Assembly (NCBI GenBank): GCA_020720625.1
Contig: DYOH01000033.1
Location: 1 to 36,756, forward strand
Direction: 5' to 3'
Source: Acetofilamentum sp.
Lineage (GTDB): Bacteria > Bacteroidota > Bacteroidia > Bacteroidales > DYOH01
DNA: 36,756 nucleotides
Numbering within the stretch: position 1 is the stretch's first letter; every line of letters starts with the position of its first letter. Both the position numbers and the translations under genes were made by a program. The notes beneath the pieces are model-generated. The model saw only the letters and a list, made by a program, of their open reading frames with translations, made no database searches and was not told the origin of the DNA. Positions 36,408-36,756 of the stretch are shown here, one piece after another.

Positions 36408-36541
36408 TAGCCGTAGCATTTATGCTACGAAATGCATGAATATATTATAATACGGGGCTTTAGCCAAAAATTTATTGATATTTTTTAGGCTAAAGCCGAT
36501 TATTGATGTCAAATTTTACCGTAGCATAAATGCTACGGCTA
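36408..36541. repeat. Nested palindromic element (REP/MITE-like)
   Basis: A perfect 22-bp inverted repeat bounds 134 bases (36408-36429 and 36520-36541). Each arm is itself a palindrome: CGTAGCATTTATGCTACG on the left. Inside, GGCTTTAGCC (36456-36465) and GGCTAAAGCC (36488-36497) form a second nested pair with A/T runs between. No coding sequence lies inside. It sits between the two direct TTAGGGT repeat ends, as if inserted into an older element copy. Confidence 0.7.
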
Positions 36542-36542
36542 A

Positions 36543-36756
36543 TTAGGGTTTGCTGAAAAACTTAAATAGCAAGATTTTGAAATAGAATTTAAGAAATTTA
36601 TTTTCATTTCTTTGGGTAAATAATAAGGTAATAAGGTATTGCTATTCCTTTTACAATATTGTGTACTAAGGTGTAAATAGCAAATAAGTTTTTTTTAAGC
36701 TCTTATGTTTGGGGTACACCTTAGTAGAAAAAAAACTGTAGCTTTAATTTCTACCT
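36543..36756. mobile_element. Left part of the MITE-like palindromic element (partial copy)
   Basis: It opens with TTAGGGTTTGCTGAAAAA, carries AATAAGGTAATAAGGTA (36622-36638), the complement of the block at 122-137 in the other copy, and then ACTAAGGTGTA paired with TACACCTTAGT. Its last 127 bases match 1-126. Joined to the left-hand copy it gives an element of about 340 bp with terminal inverted repeats. The window ends within it. Confidence 0.55.

Larger units (their letters stand above)
36190..36756. other. Repeat-rich non-coding region at the right end
   Basis: No gene is supported in these 567 bases. They hold a small compound dyad (36205-36242), two diverged copies of a TTAGGGT[CT]TGCTGAAAAA repeat end (36253 and 36543), a nested palindromic element (36408-36541), and the start of the element whose other end is at position 1. 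Confidence 0.7.

Overview
The window looks like chromosomal DNA from an AT-rich, probably anaerobic member of the Bacteroidota (Bacteroidales in the broad sense). The evidence is: several upstream regions with the Bacteroidota-type promoter (TTTG near -33, TAnnTTTG near -7); an almost complete lack of Shine-Dalgarno sequences; a CarboxypepD-like/TonB-dependent receptor; a dapB-lepB-second S26 cluster; DivIC; and anaerobic genes (hydG, a TM1266-type hydrogenase regulator, iorAB). I see no tRNA, rRNA, CRISPR array, transposase or phage gene.

Layout. 1-409 and 36190-36756 are repeat-rich; both window ends lie inside copies of the same element, in direct orientation. 410-3288 (+) holds a His-rich small membrane protein and a TonB-dependent receptor with a CxxC plug motif, which suggests metal or metal-complex uptake. 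3367-6140 (-) holds an outer-membrane barrel candidate and gyrB, with a good promoter and terminator around gyrB. 6467-9896 (-) is a tight four-gene operon: DUF2071-like protein, PBP4-type D-Ala-D-Ala peptidase, MESH1/SpoT-like HD hydrolase and membrane-anchored J-protein. 10209-12719 (+) holds a small charged protein, a stand-alone glycogen-debranching N-terminal domain and the rRNA methyltransferase RlmD. 13403-16254 (+) is dapB, lepB and a second S26 protein that has lost the catalytic Ser and Lys. 16247-18785 contains a lone receiver domain, DivIC/FtsB, a family 2 glycosyltransferase and a two-TM protein.

18998-21709 (-) is yjbQ-iorA-iorB, ending in a clear terminator. 22260-23968 (-) is a TM1266-like regulator with hydG, preceded by the one strong Shine-Dalgarno sequence that I noticed. 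24247-29513 (+) holds a 7TMR-DISM/SpoIIE-type phosphatase, an M23 envelope peptidase and an overlapping PQQ-propeller lipoprotein. 29758-33597 (+) holds polyphosphate kinase, a LOG-family hydrolase and a metallophosphoesterase. 33594-35060 (-) is a secreted parallel beta-helix protein with GGA[ILV]/FxxN repeats, and 35118-36128 (+) is a nitronate monooxygenase-like flavoprotein with a good promoter and terminator.

Most of this is core metabolism and envelope biology. I do not see a clear new defence or mobile system. The points most worth a second look are the pseudo-signal peptidase beside lepB, the orphan debranching domain, the HD hydrolase/PBP4/J-protein operon, the Pmp-like beta-helix protein, and the palindromic non-coding elements at both ends.
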